A DNA stretch of 64,000 bases from the NCBI RefSeq assembly GCF_002115725.1, contig NZ_JFKD01000007.1:1-64000 (forward strand), written 5' to 3'. The stretch comes from Marivita cryptomonadis (lineage in GTDB: Bacteria > Pseudomonadota > Alphaproteobacteria > Rhodobacterales > Rhodobacteraceae). The notes under the pieces are model-generated. The model searched no databases. It saw only the letters and a list, made by a program, of their open reading frames with translations, and was not told where the DNA came from. Below are positions 60,899 through 64,000 of this stretch, piece after piece (positions within the stretch are counted from its first letter, which is position 1; every line of letters begins with the position of its first letter). The position numbers and the translations under genes were made by a program.

Positions 60899-61981
60899 AT
60901 GTTGTTTTGGTTGACCGCACTGTCGGACGGGGGGGACTTCTTCAACCTCTTTCGCTATATCACGTTCCGCGCCGGGGGCGCGTTTCTGACCGCGCTGATC
61001 TTTGGCTTTTTGTTCGGCAAGCCGCTGATCAACGTGCTGCGCAAGCGGCAGGGCAAGGGCCAGCCGATCCGCACGGACGGGCCTGAAGGGCATTTTTCCA
61101 AGGCTGGCACACCGACCATGGGTGGTTTGTTGATCGTCGGCGCGTTGCTGACGTCGACGCTGCTTTGGGCGCGGCTGGACAACCCGTTTGTGTGGATGGT
61201 GTTGTTTGTCACCATGAGTTTCGCGCTGATCGGCTTTGCCGATGATTATGCCAAGGTAAAGAAGCAGAACACTGCAGGTGTTTCCGGTAAGGTGCGACTT
61301 TTGCTGGGCTTTCTGATCGCAGCCATCGCGGGCTACTGGGCCGCGCAATACCATCCCGAAGAGCTGACGAACCAGTTGGCCTTCCCGGTGTTCAAGGACA
61401 CGCTTTTGAACCTTGGCTATCTGTTTGTGCCGTTTGCGGTGATCGTCATTGTCGGCGCGGCAAATGCGGTGAACCTGACGGACGGGTTGGACGGGCTGGC
61501 CATCATGCCAGTGATGATCGCAGCCGGTACGTTGGGGGTGATCGCCTATGCGGTGGGGCGGGTCGATTTTACCGAATATCTGGACGTGCATTACGTGCCG
61601 GGCACCGGCGAGATCCTTATCTTTACAGCGGGTCTGTTCGGCGGTGGTTTGGGGTTCCTGTGGTACAATGCGCCGCCTGCAGCTGTGTTCATGGGCGATA
61701 CCGGGTCTCTGGCGCTTGGCGGTGCCTTGGGGGCCATCGCGGTCGCCACCAAGCACGAGATCGTGCTGGCAATTGTCGGCGGTTTGTTCGTGGTCGAGGC
61801 GCTGTCTGTGATTATCCAGGTGCTGTACTTCAAGCGGACGGGCAAGCGCGTGTTCCTGATGGCGCCGATCCATCACCATTACGAGAAAAAGGGCTGGGCG
61901 GAGCCGCAGATCGTGATCCGGTTCTGGATCATCTCGCTTATTCTGGCGCTGATCGGGTTGGCGACGCTGAAGGTGCGCTAG
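60899..61981 (+). CDS. mraY: Phospho-MurNAc-pentapeptide translocase
   Basis: 360 residues with about ten membrane segments. The active-site motifs are present: [23 protein letters not shown] (paired Asp), [13 protein letters not shown] and the final [20 protein letters not shown]. It makes lipid I at the inner membrane. It is the last gene of the recognised dcw block; murD, which would be expected next, does not follow within the window. Confidence 0.97.
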   Translation: MLFWLTALSDGGDFFNLFRYITFRAGGAFLTALIFGFLFGKPLINVLRKRQGKGQPIRTDGPEGHFSKAGTPTMGGLLIVGALLTSTLLWARLDNPFVWMVLFVTMSFALIGFADDYAKVKKQNTAGVSGKVRLLLGFLIAAIAGYWAAQYHPEELTNQLAFPVFKDTLLNLGYLFVPFAVIVIVGAANAVNLTDGLDGLAIMPVMIAAGTLGVIAYAVGRVDFTEYLDVHYVPGTGEILIFTAGLFGGGLGFLWYNAPPAAVFMGDTGSLALGGALGAIAVATKHEIVLAIVGGLFVVEALSVIIQVLYFKRTGKRVFLMAPIHHHYEKKGWAEPQIVIRFWIISLILALIGLATLKVR

Positions 61982-62127
61982 GCGCTCAATCCGAAAAGTG
62001 GAAGCCGGTTTTCGAGATAATTGAGCGCAATAGAATTGCGCGCTGGTTTTCTCGTCCTTACGCCTTTGGCGACGTCCTCGGGCGCGTGAGCATGTGACGC
62101 TTCTGCCTTGCGGTGCGCCTGTGTGTG

Positions 62128-62162
62128 CGGCGTGTTTGCATATTTGGAAAAAGAAGAAGCGT
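62128..62162 (+). repeat. Dispersed intergenic repeat, copy 6
   Basis: GCGGCGTGTTTGCATATTTG followed by GAAAAAGAAGAAGCG, the repeat core, in the 240 bases after mraY. Confidence 0.55.
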
Positions 62163-62222
62163 GGACTCGCTTTTCATGCGGGTGTCAACTAAAGTTGACA
62201 TGTCGCGTTGAGGAGAGTCTGC

Positions 62223-63443
62223 ATGGATGGTGGTCGTGTTGGCCTGACGGTGCCCGAGATAGGTGGCGCTCCACGGGCTGGACTCTGTACCGATTGCGGC
62301 GTGTCACGCATGGGCGATGGCCGTGCGTGCGGGAAAGCCTGCCAGTTCATCCAGCCGGATTACGAGAGCCTTGAGGAGGCTGTGCATGGGCGCGTCGCCG
62401 GTGCCGGGGATGAGGCGTTTTTTGGCGTGTCGCAAGCCATGTACCGCGCGCGGCTGGAGCCTGCGGCCGAGGGGGCGCAGTGGACTGGGCTGACCACCGG
62501 GCTTGCGGCAGAGCTTTTGCGGGCGGGGGCGGTGGATGCGGTACTGGCGACAGCGCCTGATCCGCTGGACCGTTGGAAGCCGCTGCCGGTGATCGTGACC
62601 GAAGCCGAGGATATGGCCCAGTGCCGGGGCATGCGCATGGGCTACGGGCCGCTTCTGGCGCTGCTTGAGCCTGCACGGGCGGCTGGGCATCGGCGGATCG
62701 CAGTGGTTGGCGTGCCGTGTCAGATTTATGCGCTGCGGGCGCTGGAGGCTGAGCTTGGGTTCGATGAGATCACGGTGATCGGCACGCCTTGTTCCGACAA
62801 CACCACAACCGAGAATTTCCACGCGTTTCTGGCGCGGCTCGATGATAAGCCGGAGACCGTCTCTTACCTTGAGTTCCGCGCGGATTACCGGGTGGAATTG
62901 CGGTTTGATGACGGACGCAAGCCGCGCTTTGTGCCGTTTCTGAAGCTGCCGCTGTCGGACTTGCCGGCGGATTTCTTTCCGATGACCTGCAAGACCTGCG
63001 TCGACTATACCAACCGGCTGGCGGATATCACCGTGGGTTATATGGGCGGCGATGGCGACCAGTGGCTGATCGTGCGCAACGCCCGCGGAACGGCAGTGCT
63101 GGACCGGTTGGGCGACAAGGTGGTGCGACGCGCTCTGACCGACAAGGGCAAGCGCGAGGCGGCGGTTAAAGGGTTCATGGCCAACACTGAACGGGCTGCT
63201 GGCGGGCTTCCGCTGCGGCGGATGCCTGACTGGGTGCGGCCCATTGTGGCGTGGTTGCAACCGCGCACGGGGCCTCGGGGGTTGGAGTTCGCCCGTGCGC
63301 GGGTGGAAATGAAAGCGATCGAGACGATTTTGCACCTGCGGCGCGCACATCCTGCGCGGATCAAGAACATGGTGCCGCCGCATGTCTGGCGTGTTGCGGC
63401 CCGCTATGGTCTGTTGCCGGACAAAGACGAGACGCGCGGTTAG
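62223..63443 (+). CDS. FrhB-type iron-sulfur flavoprotein (BciB/HCAR-like family)
   Basis: 406 residues of the coenzyme F420 hydrogenase/dehydrogenase beta-subunit family, to which the ferredoxin-dependent chlorophyll reductases BciB and HCAR belong. Cysteines that could hold [4Fe-4S] clusters are CTDCGVSRMGDGRACGKAC near the N terminus, GVPCQIYALR, GTPCSDNT and CKTCVDYTNRLADITVGYMG. F420 itself is not expected in this bacterium. BciB (divinyl reduction in bacteriochlorophyll synthesis) is possible, but no photosynthesis genes are nearby. ATG 62223 follows GAGGAGAG. Confidence 0.75.
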   Translation: MDGGRVGLTVPEIGGAPRAGLCTDCGVSRMGDGRACGKACQFIQPDYESLEEAVHGRVAGAGDEAFFGVSQAMYRARLEPAAEGAQWTGLTTGLAAELLRAGAVDAVLATAPDPLDRWKPLPVIVTEAEDMAQCRGMRMGYGPLLALLEPARAAGHRRIAVVGVPCQIYALRALEAELGFDEITVIGTPCSDNTTTENFHAFLARLDDKPETVSYLEFRADYRVELRFDDGRKPRFVPFLKLPLSDLPADFFPMTCKTCVDYTNRLADITVGYMGGDGDQWLIVRNARGTAVLDRLGDKVVRRALTDKGKREAAVKGFMANTERAAGGLPLRRMPDWVRPIVAWLQPRTGPRGLEFARARVEMKAIETILHLRRAHPARIKNMVPPHVWRVAARYGLLPDKDETRG

Positions 63444-63511
63444 GCCAAAGGTCAGATTGCACGAGATATCAACGCGCGCTAGGGAGGGGTGCAGATCAAG
63501 GAAGACGGCCC

Positions 63512-63991
63512 ATGACACGCATTGCCCATATCGAACTGGACGACGGCAATCTGCCCCCGCCCACACCCGAGATCGAACAGGAACGCCGTGTGGCGATGTT
63601 CGACCTGATGGAACACAACACGTTCGAGCTGCCTGACCGTGACGGGCGACCTGTACCACAGGGGCCGTATAACGTGGGTCTGTCGATCCGCGATAAGCGG
63701 CTGGTCTTCGATGTGACCACAGAAAGCCATGAAAAGGCTGCGGAATTTCATCTTTCGTTGTCGCCGTTCCGGCAGGTGGTGAAGGATTATTTCCAGATCT
63801 GCAAATCCTATTTCGATGCGGTGAAGACGCTGCCACCCAGCCAGATCGAGACCATCGACATGGCGCGGCGCGGTATTCACAACGAAGGCGCCCGCATCCT
63901 GCAGGAGCGTCTTGACGGTAAGGTGACGGTGGATGACGACACCGCACGGCGCCTGTTCACCTTGGTCTGCGTCCTGCATTTCGGGGGCTGA
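63512..63991 (+). CDS. UPF0262 family protein
   Basis: 159 residues: MTRIAHIELDDGNLPPPTPE, EQERRVAMFDLMEHNTFEL, YNVGLSIRDKRLVFDV, HLSLSPFRQVVKDYFQICKS, and the conserved MARRGIHNEGARILQERL near the C terminus. The family is common in alphaproteobacteria and has no known function. An AAGGAAG site lies about ten bases before ATG 63512. Confidence 0.92.
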   Translation: MTRIAHIELDDGNLPPPTPEIEQERRVAMFDLMEHNTFELPDRDGRPVPQGPYNVGLSIRDKRLVFDVTTESHEKAAEFHLSLSPFRQVVKDYFQICKSYFDAVKTLPPSQIETIDMARRGIHNEGARILQERLDGKVTVDDDTARRLFTLVCVLHFGG

Positions 63992-64000
63992 GGTTTGAAA

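Overview
The window looks like chromosomal DNA of an alphaproteobacterium of the Rhodobacteraceae, probably the Roseobacter group. The evidence is the high GC content, the gene families (UPF0262, DUF1127 proteins, YciB/FtsY pairing, a RpmG/RnpB neighbourhood), a SAM-II riboswitch before metZ, a CcsR-type tandem sRNA array behind a DUF1127 gene, and an mraZ operon with a very long leader. Most of it is core chromosome. There are no insertion sequences, CRISPR arrays or rRNA genes. Two tRNA-Gly genes lie next to each other at about 26.8-27.0 kb.

Layout. 0-6 kb: the 3' end of a guanine deaminase, a small membrane ORF, rpmG, the RNase P RNA, then a minus-strand group (8-oxoguanine deaminase-like amidohydrolase, MetE-like protein, alpha/beta hydrolase), hisN and an XRE regulator. 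6-20 kb: quinone oxidoreductase, LysR regulator, a DUF1127 protein, a Bax-inhibitor-1 family protein, a NuoE-NuoF fusion without a catalytic partner, ftsY, an EamA-type transporter, yciB, a divergent Lrp regulator/ornithine decarboxylase pair, a molybdenum hydroxylase large subunit without its small subunits, and a DUF2235 hydrolase. 20-27 kb: histidine genes hisE, hisF, hisA, hisH and hisB on the minus strand, interleaved with unrelated genes mostly on the plus strand.

27.7-30.2 kb is the one clearly accessory patch. It holds an AT-rich gene with a PD-(D/E)XK-like motif, a BLUF blue-light sensor, and a diverged second copy of the 3' end of pyc. 30-44 kb: pyc, an FMN-dependent alpha-hydroxy-acid dehydrogenase, uvrD/pcrA, the SAM-II riboswitch with metZ, folE2, a small DUF1127-like protein, trkH, and a ThDP-dependent decarboxylase. 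44-49 kb: valS, the CcsR-like array with its DUF1127 gene (ccaF1-like), and mrp/apbC. 49-53.6 kb: a cobalamin-riboswitch-controlled operon of ABC permease, ATPase, ExbB, two ExbD and TonB, which suggests B12 uptake with its own energising complex. 53.6-61.98 kb: the division and cell-wall cluster mraZ-rsmH-ftsL-ftsI-murE-murF-mraY, preceded by an UpsM-like leader and several groups of TGGGN (MraZ box) repeats. 62-64 kb: an FrhB/BciB-family iron-sulfur protein and a UPF0262 protein.

The most interesting features are outside the coding sequence. They are a three-unit CCUCCUCCC sRNA array with an exact 103-nt period, nine perfect or near-perfect palindromes (mostly 20 bp) centred on TTCGAA or TTGCAA at five intergenic loci with different arms, a second dispersed intergenic repeat, two riboswitches, and helically phased TGGGN clusters between the B12 operon and mraZ. 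Everything here is read from the sequence and from memory of the families. No database search was run.
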